NCBI GenBank assembly: GCA_024398055.1
Contig: CP073749.1
Location: forward strand, 3,286,594 to 3,350,593
DNA length: 64,000 nt
Direction: 5' to 3'
Source: a bacterium SCSIO 12741
GTDB taxonomy: Bacteria; Bacteroidota; Bacteroidia; Flavobacteriales_G; Salibacteraceae
The number at the start of each line of letters is the position of its first letter. Position 1 is the first letter of the stretch. The position numbers and the translations under genes were made by a program. Under the pieces are notes generated by a model that worked only from the letters and a program-made list of their open reading frames with translations, was not told the origin of the DNA and did no database searches. Below are positions 9,377-17,354 of the stretch, piece after piece.

Positions 9377-10939
9377 CTATCGGCTCTTCACTACTCTCAT
9401 GGCAGTATCCTCACCGAGGGAACTTTCAATTTTCAATACGTATAATCCGGGCAACAGTTCCTGCGTATCCCAATTGATTTGAAGGCTTTGGGTGGTTTCT
9501 TGCATAACCACCTTACCGGTCAAGTCCAACAGAGAAATGGTGCTGTTTACCTCTAAGTTACGGATATTCAATTTATTCTCAAACGGGTTTGGATATACTT
9601 CCGTGCCCGGTTTTGTTACTTTTTCTTGGGTTCCCAGGTAATCTCCAAAGGTTACTCCCTTCCGACTCACCCGAATAGGTTCGGTCGTTTGATCTGGGGT
9701 CGACTGGTTGATTTGGATGGTCGGGGCCTCTGTAGGTAATCCCGGAACATCGAGATACACCTCGTACTCACCGTCTGGAAGTTGGCTGAATTCAAATTTT
9801 CCAAATTCATCTGACTGGGTATAGCTAACCAGTGTTTTGTCACTGCTTTTTCTCAATAAGAGTGGAGCATGTGGAAGAATTTCTCCACTGGAATTCACCA
9901 TTGAAGTATAGGTGGTTCCTGTAATGGTCCCAGTTCCTGAATGAACTGGAAATTCGGCTAAATCGACCACATGATTTGCCGGTTGATCTTCTTTCACTTC
10001 AATCACCGTGCTGGTTTCCCAGGTTAGGAGGCTTCCGCCATATCCTGCCGCACTTTGATTAAGGTTATCCAAAGGCAAGGCCTTGATCAGGTATTCGCCT
10101 TCCTTTTTCAAATTCACTTTGTAGGTTCCGTCGGTCAGTGTGGTATCAATTTCTGTCAGGCTAAAAAATTGCGTCGATGGATTGTAGAAGTAGGTCTCTA
10201 CCCGTGCTCTTTGACCGTTCAACATTTGCCCGCCCGTGGTAATTCTTCCAAAAATAACCAAGGTGTCATCCTTACAGTAGTTTAGATCAAACTGCAAGGA
10301 CTCGCCCAAAAGGAAGGATACATCCTTATCGAGGTTATTCTTTTCGCAATCCACAAAACGAACGGTGAGTGTACCCTGAGGGTGGCCAGTCATATTGAGC
10401 GTATGATTGAAGTTCCCACCTGCATCGGTGCTTACTGAATCCAGGACGCTGGTAAAACCATCCACTGAAAACCAGATTAACTCGTTGGGTTTTCCCTGAC
10501 CCAAATGGGAAAGGAGCCCGGAGACATTCAGGGTGTTTTGAGGGCAGTAGGTGGTATAATCCGCTGTAAATTGAGTGGAAGACGTGGTGAAGTTGAAGCT
10601 TTGTTTTTGATCCGATTGTTGGCAATCTTTCATTACCACTTCTAATACACCAGAGTTGGCCGGAGTATTTAGGGTTATGGAGTAATTCCCATTGACATCT
10701 GTATAAGCCGAATCTTGCACCCCGGGTGCGTTAGCCTTAACGAGGATGCCTTGTAAGGGGACACCGCCGTGACTAATTACACCCGATGCTTCCACATTCA
10801 GAGCGGATAAGGAAAGAGAGCCCAAAACAAAAAACAGGGTAAAGGCCAACCGAAATACACCGTTGCCCCAACCAAATGAGGCCGTGGTTAGTGGGTGGTT
10901 TTTCCTATATGGTCTGTATACTCCGTTCAAAACTAACAT
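9377..10939 (-). CDS. T9SS type A cargo with carboxypeptidase-regulatory-like repeats
   Basis: A 520-residue exported protein. The N-terminus is long and basic (about 25 residues) before a hydrophobic signal segment (LAFTLFFVLGSLSLSALNVEA). The body carries several Ig-like modules of the carboxypeptidase-regulatory/CnaB kind, each with a G-x-Y-S/K-x-x-L core (VNGNYSITL, DGTYKVNL, DGEYEVYL). The last 75 residues form a T9SS type A sorting domain (VYPNPFENKLNIRN ... ELLPGLYVLKI). No catalytic site is seen; a structural or adhesive surface role is likely. It is the first gene of the ECF unit, so it may be both target and trigger of the regulator behind it. Confidence 0.8.
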   Translation of the reverse strand: MLVLNGVYRPYRKNHPLTTASFGWGNGVFRLAFTLFFVLGSLSLSALNVEASGVISHGGVPLQGILVKANAPGVQDSAYTDVNGNYSITLNTPANSGVLEVVMKDCQQSDQKQSFNFTTSSTQFTADYTTYCPQNTLNVSGLLSHLGQGKPNELIWFSVDGFTSVLDSVSTDAGGNFNHTLNMTGHPQGTLTVRFVDCEKNNLDKDVSFLLGESLQFDLNYCKDDTLVIFGRITTGGQMLNGQRARVETYFYNPSTQFFSLTEIDTTLTDGTYKVNLKKEGEYLIKALPLDNLNQSAAGYGGSLLTWETSTVIEVKEDQPANHVVDLAEFPVHSGTGTITGTTYTSMVNSSGEILPHAPLLLRKSSDKTLVSYTQSDEFGKFEFSQLPDGEYEVYLDVPGLPTEAPTIQINQSTPDQTTEPIRVSRKGVTFGDYLGTQEKVTKPGTEVYPNPFENKLNIRNLEVNSTISLLDLTGKVVMQETTQSLQINWDTQELLPGLYVLKIESSLGEDTAMRVVKSR

Positions 10940-11362
10940 TGTGATTCTAAAGTTCAGTTCAATTTATCCGCGTTCAAGGCAGAGATTTTACAATCTCCAG
11001 CTGCCACAGAGACCGCATACCTGCCGGCGGAAACCGGGTTAAAAGTATAACGAAATGCGCTAAGGAGAGGATGTAGTATCCGATCTTGAATGAGTGATAA
11101 GTAATGAATCATAAAGCTGTTCTTCATCAGCATTTACCCTGTTTATTAAAGTAGACCTAAGCAAACCCGGATAGGTTGGGGAAAATTCCCGGTTGGAGCG
11201 GATTTTTTCGGTAAGCGGTGAAGGAAATAATCTATTTTTGATAGGATCCCGGTTTTTTGTCGCGTATTTGACCCTTCGGTAGGGATCTCCAAAGTCTGAT
11301 TTGATTGTAACGATTATGACAACGATTGTCATGTCTGACTTATTTATTTGTTATCCAAGAGC
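10940..11362. other. 423-base divergent intergenic region
   Basis: This gap separates the leftward ECF unit from the rightward redox/glycosyltransferase operon and must hold both promoters. A TATTTTTG element (11233-11240, + strand) matches the -7 consensus but has no well-spaced -33 box. A palindrome lies at 11316-11332. A 90-codon minus-strand frame (11060-11332) has no protein-like features and is not called. No tRNA or terminator is seen. Confidence 0.6.
11316..11332. promoter_or_regulatory. Palindrome ATGACAA-CGA-TTGTCAT, candidate operator
   Basis: A perfect 7-3-7 inverted repeat 30 bases upstream of the first gene of the redox/glycosyltransferase operon. The symmetry suits a dimeric regulator, and the position suits repression or a promoter-proximal operator. 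The core AACGATT also occurs as a direct repeat just upstream (near 11309). No specific regulator can be named. Confidence 0.45.
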
Positions 11363-12694
11363 ATGAAAAATCTGGTTATCATAGGAAACGGCATTGCCGG
11401 TATTACCACGGCTCGGACTGTACGCAAAAACAATCCGAATTATCGGATTACTGTGATTTCTTCCGAGACCAAACACTTCTTTTCTCGAACGGCGCTCATG
11501 TACATATACATGGGGCACATGAAGTTTGAGCACACCAAACCTTATGAAGATCACTTCTGGAAAAAGAATCGTATTGATCTCCTTCAACAGCATGTTCAAC
11601 AGATTGATTTCGATCAAAAGAATCTTCATTTTTCGGACGGTACCAATATGGCCTACGATCAGTTGGTATTGGCTTTGGGATCAGCGCCAAACAAATTTGG
11701 ATGGCCGGGTCAAGACCTTAAAGGAGTGCAGGGATTGTATTCTTATCCCGATCTGGAGCTGATGGAAGAAAATACCAAGGGAATCAAACAGGCGGTCATT
11801 GTTGGAGGAGGACTTATTGGTGTGGAAATGGCTGAAATGCTCAGATCCAGAGGTATTGATGTCACTTTTTTGGTTCGAGATCAATGGTTTTGGGGAAATG
11901 TTCTTCCGGAAAAAGAAGGCGAATTGGTGGCCCGGGAAGTTAGGCGCCATGGAGTTGACCTTAGATTCAATACCAATATGCTGGAGATCCTGGCCGACGA
12001 AACCGGAAGAGCCAAATCGGTAAAGACGGACCAGGGAGACGAAATTCCCTGCCAGTTTGTAGGATTGACAGCCGGAGTCCACCCAAATGTTGGGTTTTTA
12101 AAGGATTCTTCCTTGGAAATTAATCGGGGAATTGTGGTCGATGAATTTCTGCAAACCAATATTCCAGATGTTTTTGCCGCCGGCGATTGTGCTGAAATGA
12201 AGTATCCCTCTGCGGGTAGAGCACCTTTGGAACAGGTATGGTACACTGGTAGAATGATGGGGGAGGCCTTGGGAAAAACCTTAGCCGGAAACAAAACAGC
12301 TTACAAGCCTGGACATTGGTTCAACTCAGCCAAGTTTTTTGATATCGAATACCAAGTGTATGGTAGTGTTCCGTCGCGGCCTGTTGAAGGGCATGCTCAA
12401 TTTTATTGGGAATCGGCGGATGGAAAAAAATGCTTGAAACTGGTTTTCGATAGCGAGTCTCGATTGTTAATAGGAGTACATGCCTTTGGCATTCGAATGA
12501 GACATGAAGTGTTGGATCGATGGTTTGGCCAAAAGAAAAAAGTGGATCACCTGATCCGCTACTTTGAGGATATCAATTTTGATCCTGAGTTCTATCGTTC
12601 ATCAGGGCCGGAAATCAATCGATTGTTTAATCAGGAATGGGGCACAGCCCTTCAATTGGAGAAGAAAAGTTGGAAAAGAATATTAGGAATTTAG
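11363..12694 (+). CDS. FAD-dependent pyridine nucleotide-disulfide oxidoreductase
   Basis: A 443-residue two-dinucleotide-fold flavoprotein. The FAD site is GNGIAG at residues 8-13. The NAD(P)H site is VGGGLIGVEMAE near residue 150. The second FAD motif is VFAAGDCAE near 270. No CxxxxC disulfide-reductase motif is seen, so it resembles ferredoxin/rubredoxin/nitrite-reductase-type NAD(P)H oxidoreductases. It would pass electrons from NAD(P)H to a protein partner, plausibly the 4Fe-4S membrane protein two genes downstream. The ATG at 11363 gives the proper MKNLVIIGNG start; the frame can be read from a TTG at 11348. First gene of a six-gene run with overlaps or an 8-base gap. Confidence 0.85.
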   Translation: MKNLVIIGNGIAGITTARTVRKNNPNYRITVISSETKHFFSRTALMYIYMGHMKFEHTKPYEDHFWKKNRIDLLQQHVQQIDFDQKNLHFSDGTNMAYDQLVLALGSAPNKFGWPGQDLKGVQGLYSYPDLELMEENTKGIKQAVIVGGGLIGVEMAEMLRSRGIDVTFLVRDQWFWGNVLPEKEGELVAREVRRHGVDLRFNTNMLEILADETGRAKSVKTDQGDEIPCQFVGLTAGVHPNVGFLKDSSLEINRGIVVDEFLQTNIPDVFAAGDCAEMKYPSAGRAPLEQVWYTGRMMGEALGKTLAGNKTAYKPGHWFNSAKFFDIEYQVYGSVPSRPVEGHAQFYWESADGKKCLKLVFDSESRLLIGVHAFGIRMRHEVLDRWFGQKKKVDHLIRYFEDINFDPEFYRSSGPEINRLFNQEWGTALQLEKKSWKRILGI

Positions 12695-13500
12695 TTGGAG
12701 TATGGTGTTTTATGATGTTGACCCTGGGAGCTTGGGCTCAACCGCCTATCGATGGGTTTTCCAAGGGCAAAGGAAACCTGGATTTGGTGGGTGGACTCAC
12801 CTTTGAATCTTTTAGCAAGTACTTTGCTCATGATGGGCCTGTTTCCATAAACCGGGCAACCACAGCGTTTAGCATTTTTGCCGCGGCTGGAATCACCGAT
12901 CGACTTGATGCCCAAATCAATATTCCGGTGATCTATACAAAACCCGATCAGAGTGGCTTACAAGATTTGTCCATTTTCCTAAAATACGCCTGGATAAAAA
13001 GATCGTCAGATAACCATCATTTCACTTTGGGTACGGCCTTAGGTTTTAGCACGCCCATGATGGATTACCCAACACAATCACTCTTTGCAATAGGACAGCA
13101 GGCTACTTCTTTTGACGGTAGGATCTATGGGCAATACCGCTGGCCATCGGGATGGTTCGTAATGGCCCAAACCGGTTATACTTACCGCTTGGACCCGGTA
13201 CCCTCATCTACCCCTGCAGCACTGAAGATTGGATTGGCCAAAGCCAAGTATTATTGGGATGTATGGTATGATTTTCAGCATGCTTATGGTGGAAACGATT
13301 ACCGGGATGGAAACAACGCTTCCTTCCGGACCTTTGGTGTATCCTACCACAAGGTGGGAGGAACCTTTTACAAACCCTTTTCTTCCGGAAAATCCGGAGT
13401 AGCTTTAGGAGCCTTTTTTGTGATTTCCGGTCGAAATATCGGGCAATCCATTGGTGTTTCCGGGGCTTATATCTACAAAATTAAATACCGCAAGAATTGA
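12637..13500 (+). CDS. Outer-membrane beta-barrel protein of the redox/GT operon
   Basis: Up to 287 residues. A signal peptide (LVGVWCFMMLTLGAWAQ) is followed by amphipathic strands typical of a small outer-membrane barrel (WFVMAQTGYTYRL, SIGVSGAYIYKIKY). The ATG at 12637 lies 58 bases inside the upstream gene; a TTG at 12670 gives a shorter, more usual signal peptide and may be the true start. The stop overlaps the next gene in a TTGA, which suggests translational coupling. No enzymatic motif is visible. A porin-like or anchoring role for the operon is inferred only. Confidence 0.7.
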   Translation: MGHSPSIGEEKLEKNIRNLVGVWCFMMLTLGAWAQPPIDGFSKGKGNLDLVGGLTFESFSKYFAHDGPVSINRATTAFSIFAAAGITDRLDAQINIPVIYTKPDQSGLQDLSIFLKYAWIKRSSDNHHFTLGTALGFSTPMMDYPTQSLFAIGQQATSFDGRIYGQYRWPSGWFVMAQTGYTYRLDPVPSSTPAALKIGLAKAKYYWDVWYDFQHAYGGNDYRDGNNASFRTFGVSYHKVGGTFYKPFSSGKSGVALGAFFVISGRNIGQSIGVSGAYIYKIKYRKN

Positions 13501-14861
13501 ACGTCAAGCAGATATCAGGAGTAGGTTTTAGTCTTTTTTCGCTGGGAATTCTATTCGCAGCCTGGTTAAATTGGGGAATTACAGGACACAGTATGGCACT
13601 TGTTCTCTGCTTGTCAGGGTTACTGGCTGGGGCCATTCTCTATTCTTATGGAACCTATGCTGGTAAAAGCGTTGGAATCAAAAACGATGGTGTTTGGTTT
13701 AATGCCTTAAGCAATCGGGGTTGGTTGGGTTGGATTGTGGGCGTGGTTTTGACTTCGTTTTATGTTCTACTTTATTGGTTTCCTGAGTACTTAGGTTTAG
13801 GTTCTGACGGAACGGCCAATACCGGTTTGATCGCCTTGTTTGATCCGTTGAGCCAGTTCTTTTCCGGAAAGCCCGCATCACATTGGTTTGCCTATGGTAC
13901 ACTTTATACGGTAGCTATTATTTCTTTGGGTATCAAGTTTCTATGGAAGTATAGAGGCAATCGTTATCAAGTTATTCGTACGTGGTCGGTTATGCTATTT
14001 CAGCTTCTTCTGGCTTATTTAATTCCCGAGATTCTGGAAGGCCTGAATCAAGGGCAAGCTTACTTTGCCAAGGACTTGAAATACATGTGGCCACTCAACT
14101 ATTTCTTTTTTGATACCTGGCACCTAAACAACATGACCCAAGGTGGAAACTTGGGAATGTTTTACCTGGTTTGGGGAGTATTGCTGGTTCTCTTTGTAGC
14201 TCCTGTGATTACCTATTTTGTGGGAAAACGCTGGTATTGCTCTTGGGTGTGTGGCTGTGGCGGATTGGCCGAAACTGCGGGTGACTCTTTCCGTCAATTA
14301 TCCGATAAGTCCTTGAAAGCCTGGAAAATTGAACGCATTTTAATCCATGCCGTATTGGTTTACATCGGCTTGGCAACGGCTATTGTACTTTATGGCTACT
14401 TCTTTAACACAGGCCAACTCTGGGGATTTGATATTTACCATTACGTTAGTCGGCCCTATGGATTTTTGATTGGAGCTGCTTTTAGTGGAGTTATTGGAGT
14501 TGGCTTTTACCCAGTTTTGGGTAGTCGGGTATGGTGTCGATTTGGTTGTCCTTTGGCAGCTTACCTCGGAATTATTCAACGGTTCAAATCTCGCTTTCGA
14601 ATCACCACGAATGGAGGGCAGTGTATTTCCTGTGGAAATTGTTCTACCTATTGCGAGCAAGGTATAGATGTTAGATGGTATGCCCAGCGTGGGCAAAACA
14701 TTGTTAGGGCCTCCTGTGTGGGCTGTGGTATCTGTTCCTCGGTTTGTCCACGCGGGGTGTTGAAATTGGAGAATGGACCTGAAGAAGGTCGTATCAATGA
14801 TAACCCTATAATCATTGGAAAAGAGGTGAAAATTAACGAGAACCTATTGGGTGGTGAGTAA
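13497..14861 (+). CDS. Polytopic membrane 4Fe-4S ferredoxin-type protein (NapH/NosR/CcoG-like)
   Basis: A 454-residue inner-membrane protein with about eight hydrophobic segments. The cytoplasmic tail has two ferredoxin clusters: CISCGNCSTYC from residue 376 and CVGCGICSSVCP from residue 407. Earlier cysteine motifs are CSWVCGCGG (residue 248) and CRFGCP, the pattern shared by NapH, NosR, RdxA and CcoG. It should carry electrons into or across the membrane. Start is a TTG at 13497 overlapping the previous stop; the next ATG is internal. A clear CcoG is present elsewhere in the window, so this is a different member. The flavoprotein at the operon start is the likely electron source. Confidence 0.85.
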   Translation: MNVKQISGVGFSLFSLGILFAAWLNWGITGHSMALVLCLSGLLAGAILYSYGTYAGKSVGIKNDGVWFNALSNRGWLGWIVGVVLTSFYVLLYWFPEYLGLGSDGTANTGLIALFDPLSQFFSGKPASHWFAYGTLYTVAIISLGIKFLWKYRGNRYQVIRTWSVMLFQLLLAYLIPEILEGLNQGQAYFAKDLKYMWPLNYFFFDTWHLNNMTQGGNLGMFYLVWGVLLVLFVAPVITYFVGKRWYCSWVCGCGGLAETAGDSFRQLSDKSLKAWKIERILIHAVLVYIGLATAIVLYGYFFNTGQLWGFDIYHYVSRPYGFLIGAAFSGVIGVGFYPVLGSRVWCRFGCPLAAYLGIIQRFKSRFRITTNGGQCISCGNCSTYCEQGIDVRWYAQRGQNIVRASCVGCGICSSVCPRGVLKLENGPEEGRINDNPIIIGKEVKINENLLGGE

Positions 14862-15180
14862 GTATTGGATGATTGGAGTTCAGGTTCTCCTGCTTGCAGT
14901 TGCTGGATATACTGCTTGGGCCAAACCTCACTGGGCAGATTGGTCTCAATGGGGACGAAATCCGGAGGATTTGCATAAGTCCTACCACAAGGCTTATTTT
15001 GACAATGGTCAACTACAGCTCGAGGGTTGGATGCACCAGGAGGAGAAATCAGGTTGGTGGTCTTCCTATTATTCCACAGGTCAATTGAAGACTCAGGGAG
15101 AATATGCTAAGGGAGATACCATTGGCACCTGGACTTTTTACGATTCCACCGGTTCCATTCGGGAAGTAAAAGTATTTTAG
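14851..15180 (+). CDS. Membrane-anchored MORN-repeat protein
   Basis: A 109-residue protein with an N-terminal hydrophobic helix (residues 7-24) and then three MORN_2-like repeats of the Y-x-x-G-Q-L-x-x-x-G type (YFDNGQLQLEGW, YYSTGQLKTQGEY, FYDSTGSIREV). Such repeats occur in YwqK-like proteins and usually bind proteins or lipids. The GTG start at 14851 overlaps the end of the 4Fe-4S gene by 11 bases, and the next gene starts 8 bases downstream. It is probably a small membrane-side accessory of the operon; its precise job is unknown. Confidence 0.75.
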   Translation: MVSKYWMIGVQVLLLAVAGYTAWAKPHWADWSQWGRNPEDLHKSYHKAYFDNGQLQLEGWMHQEEKSGWWSSYYSTGQLKTQGEYAKGDTIGTWTFYDSTGSIREVKVF

Positions 15181-15188
15181 CCGTCTGG

Positions 15189-15881
15189 ATGAAGCAGCAG
15201 GAAATTGTGGTGATTATTCCGGCGTTTAATGAAGAGAATGCCATTGGAAAAGTTCTGGCGGATATTCCCTCTAACTGGGTTAACGAGGTAATTGTGGTTG
15301 ACAACAATTCCTCCGATCAAACCGCCCAAGCCGCAACTGATGCTGGGGCTACTGTGCTTCAGGAAACCTTTCAAGGTTATGGAGCCGCTTGCCTGAAGGG
15401 CATAGAGTACTGCCGCCAGCGATCGCCTCGCCCCGATATCATTGTATTTTTAGATGCCGATTATTCCGATTATCCGGAAGAATTACCCCATTTGGTCAAT
15501 CCGATAAATAAAGATGGAATCGACATGGTGATCGGAAGCCGGGCTTTGGGTCAGCGTGAACGAGGATCTATGACTATACCTCAAGTATTTGGAAATTGGC
15601 TGGCAACCACTTTACTTCGATGGATTTATGGAGCAAAATTTACCGATTTAGGCCCATTTCGTAGTATTCGTTTTCCAGCTCTATTAGATTTGAATATGCA
15701 AGACAAAACCTATGGTTGGACGGTGGAAATGCAATTGAAGGCCGTGCGAAATGGGTTACGTTATGCCGAAGTTCCTGTGAACTACAGAAACCGGGTTGGT
15801 AAATCGAAAATATCCGGAACCGTAAAGGGTACCGTAATGGCTGGGTATAAAATTTTAATGACAATCTTTCAGTATAGTTGA
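15189..15881 (+). CDS. GT2 glycosyltransferase, DPM1/polyprenyl-phosphate type
   Basis: A 230-residue family 2 glycosyltransferase with the short single-domain form of dolichol/polyprenyl-phosphate sugar synthases. The nucleotide-sugar fold starts with VVIIPAFNEENAIG. The metal-binding D89-A-D91 sits in FLDADYSDYP. A GSRALG segment and the late VEMQLKA segment match the DPM1-like group. No C-terminal transmembrane helices are present. It likely transfers a sugar from a nucleotide donor to a polyprenyl phosphate; sugar unknown. Its end overlaps the second glycosyltransferase by 4 bases, so the two probably act together. Confidence 0.85.
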   Translation: MKQQEIVVIIPAFNEENAIGKVLADIPSNWVNEVIVVDNNSSDQTAQAATDAGATVLQETFQGYGAACLKGIEYCRQRSPRPDIIVFLDADYSDYPEELPHLVNPINKDGIDMVIGSRALGQRERGSMTIPQVFGNWLATTLLRWIYGAKFTDLGPFRSIRFPALLDLNMQDKTYGWTVEMQLKAVRNGLRYAEVPVNYRNRVGKSKISGTVKGTVMAGYKILMTIFQYS

Positions 15882-17353
15882 TGATGCAAGTGTTGATCTG
15901 GATTCTTTTTGTGGTTTATGGATGCTTGATGCTCTTCGTATTTAGCTATTCCATTATCCAGTTAAGTCTGGCTTTAAAATACCTCAAAAAGAAAAAAGAA
16001 CTTCCAACAGATAGGGCGCAGGGGCCACTTCCCCAAGTAACTATTCAGTTGCCTGTTTTCAATGAAAAATACGTGGTGGAGCGGTTGATCAAGGCCACAC
16101 TAAACATGGATTACCCTAAAGAGCTACTGGAGGTTCAGGTATTGGATGATTCAACCGATGAAACCCAGGAAATTACCCAGAAGTGGGTTGATTTTTATCA
16201 GGCGCAGGGATTCGATATTGTGAGAATTCACCGGACCAATCGTGCTGGATTCAAAGCGGGAGCCTTGGCCGAAGGTACTGAGGTAGCGAAGGGGGAATTC
16301 ATTGCCGTTTTTGATGCCGATTTTCTGCCTCGAACCGATTTTCTTAGAGCTACTCTTCCTTCCTTTAAGGATGAACAGATAGGTATGGTGCAAACCCGCT
16401 GGGAGCATTTGAACCAGAATTACAATATGTTGACTCGCCTTCAGGCCTTTGGTTTGGACGCTCACTTCACAGTAGAACAGGCAGGGCGGAATGCTCTGGG
16501 GCATTTTATCAATTTTAATGGCACTGCAGGAATCTGGAGAAAGAAAACCATTTCGGATGCAGGAGGCTGGAATGCCGATACATTAACTGAAGACCTGGAT
16601 CTGAGTTATCGAGCTCAACTAAAAGGATGGAAGTTTCTTTACCTGGAAGATCACGGTTCTCCTGCTGAACTGCCGGCTGCTATTCATGCTCTTAAAACCC
16701 AGCAATACCGCTGGACCAAAGGGGCTGCTGAATGTGCGGTTAAGAACCTACCCAAAGTTTTAAAGCAAAAAGAGTTACCCTGGGCCACCCGGATGCATGC
16801 CACTTTTCATTTGCTCAACAGCTTCGTGTTTGTTTGCATTTTGGTGACCGGAGTTTTAAGCGTTCCACTCTTGTTGATCAAGAGCGAATTTGCGCAGTAC
16901 AATTTGGTTTTTGAAGTAGCTGCTATCTTCTCCATTAGTTTCTTGTTTTTGGCCCTTTTTTATGGGGCTGCTTGCCGGGTTCAATTCGATAATACCTGGA
17001 AGATGATACGGTATTTCGTTCAACATTTTCCACTCTTTTTGGCCATTTACATGGGGCTGTCTCTTCACAACGCCGTGGCTGTAGTGGAAGGATACCTGGG
17101 ACGAAAAACTCCTTTTGTGAGAACACCCAAGTTCAATATTGTAGCCGAAAAGGGTGGATGGAAGGGCAATGCTTATCTCAAAGGGAAAGCCGGATTGTTT
17201 ACCTATCTGGAGCTCATTCTTACCTTTTACTTTATTGCTGCTTTAGGAATCGGATATTACGTAAAGGATTGGGGGTTGTATCCCTTTCACATCATGTTGG
17301 CTTTTGGCTTCGGAACTATTTCGCTTTACTCATTGGTTCAGGTAAAAAATTAG
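15878..17353 (+). CDS. Processive GT2 glycosyltransferase, cellulose-synthase-like
   Basis: A 491-residue inner-membrane glycosyltransferase. An N-terminal helix (residues 5-32) precedes a GT2 catalytic domain with DD90-91, D146-A-D148, TED at 238-240 and the QxxRW motif at 275-279, the full D,D,D,QxxRW set of processive enzymes such as cellulose synthase and CslA. Four or five helices follow (about 305-490) and could form a small translocation channel. No PilZ domain is present, so c-di-GMP control is not indicated. It is the last gene of the operon, ending 1 base before the convergent rhomboid gene. It may build a beta-linked glucan, mannan or a glycolipid; the product is not predictable. 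Confidence 0.85.
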   Translation: MMMQVLIWILFVVYGCLMLFVFSYSIIQLSLALKYLKKKKELPTDRAQGPLPQVTIQLPVFNEKYVVERLIKATLNMDYPKELLEVQVLDDSTDETQEITQKWVDFYQAQGFDIVRIHRTNRAGFKAGALAEGTEVAKGEFIAVFDADFLPRTDFLRATLPSFKDEQIGMVQTRWEHLNQNYNMLTRLQAFGLDAHFTVEQAGRNALGHFINFNGTAGIWRKKTISDAGGWNADTLTEDLDLSYRAQLKGWKFLYLEDHGSPAELPAAIHALKTQQYRWTKGAAECAVKNLPKVLKQKELPWATRMHATFHLLNSFVFVCILVTGVLSVPLLLIKSEFAQYNLVFEVAAIFSISFLFLALFYGAACRVQFDNTWKMIRYFVQHFPLFLAIYMGLSLHNAVAVVEGYLGRKTPFVRTPKFNIVAEKGGWKGNAYLKGKAGLFTYLELILTFYFIAALGIGYYVKDWGLYPFHIMLAFGFGTISLYSLVQVKN

Positions 17354-17354
17354 G

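Noticed and set aside
11060-11332. 90-codon minus-strand frame in the divergent intergenic region
   Set aside because: Basic, low-structure composition with no motif and a position covering the likely promoters; treated as chance.
10940-11362. tRNA or structured RNA in the largest intergenic gap
   Set aside because: No T-loop or acceptor-stem pattern was found by eye.
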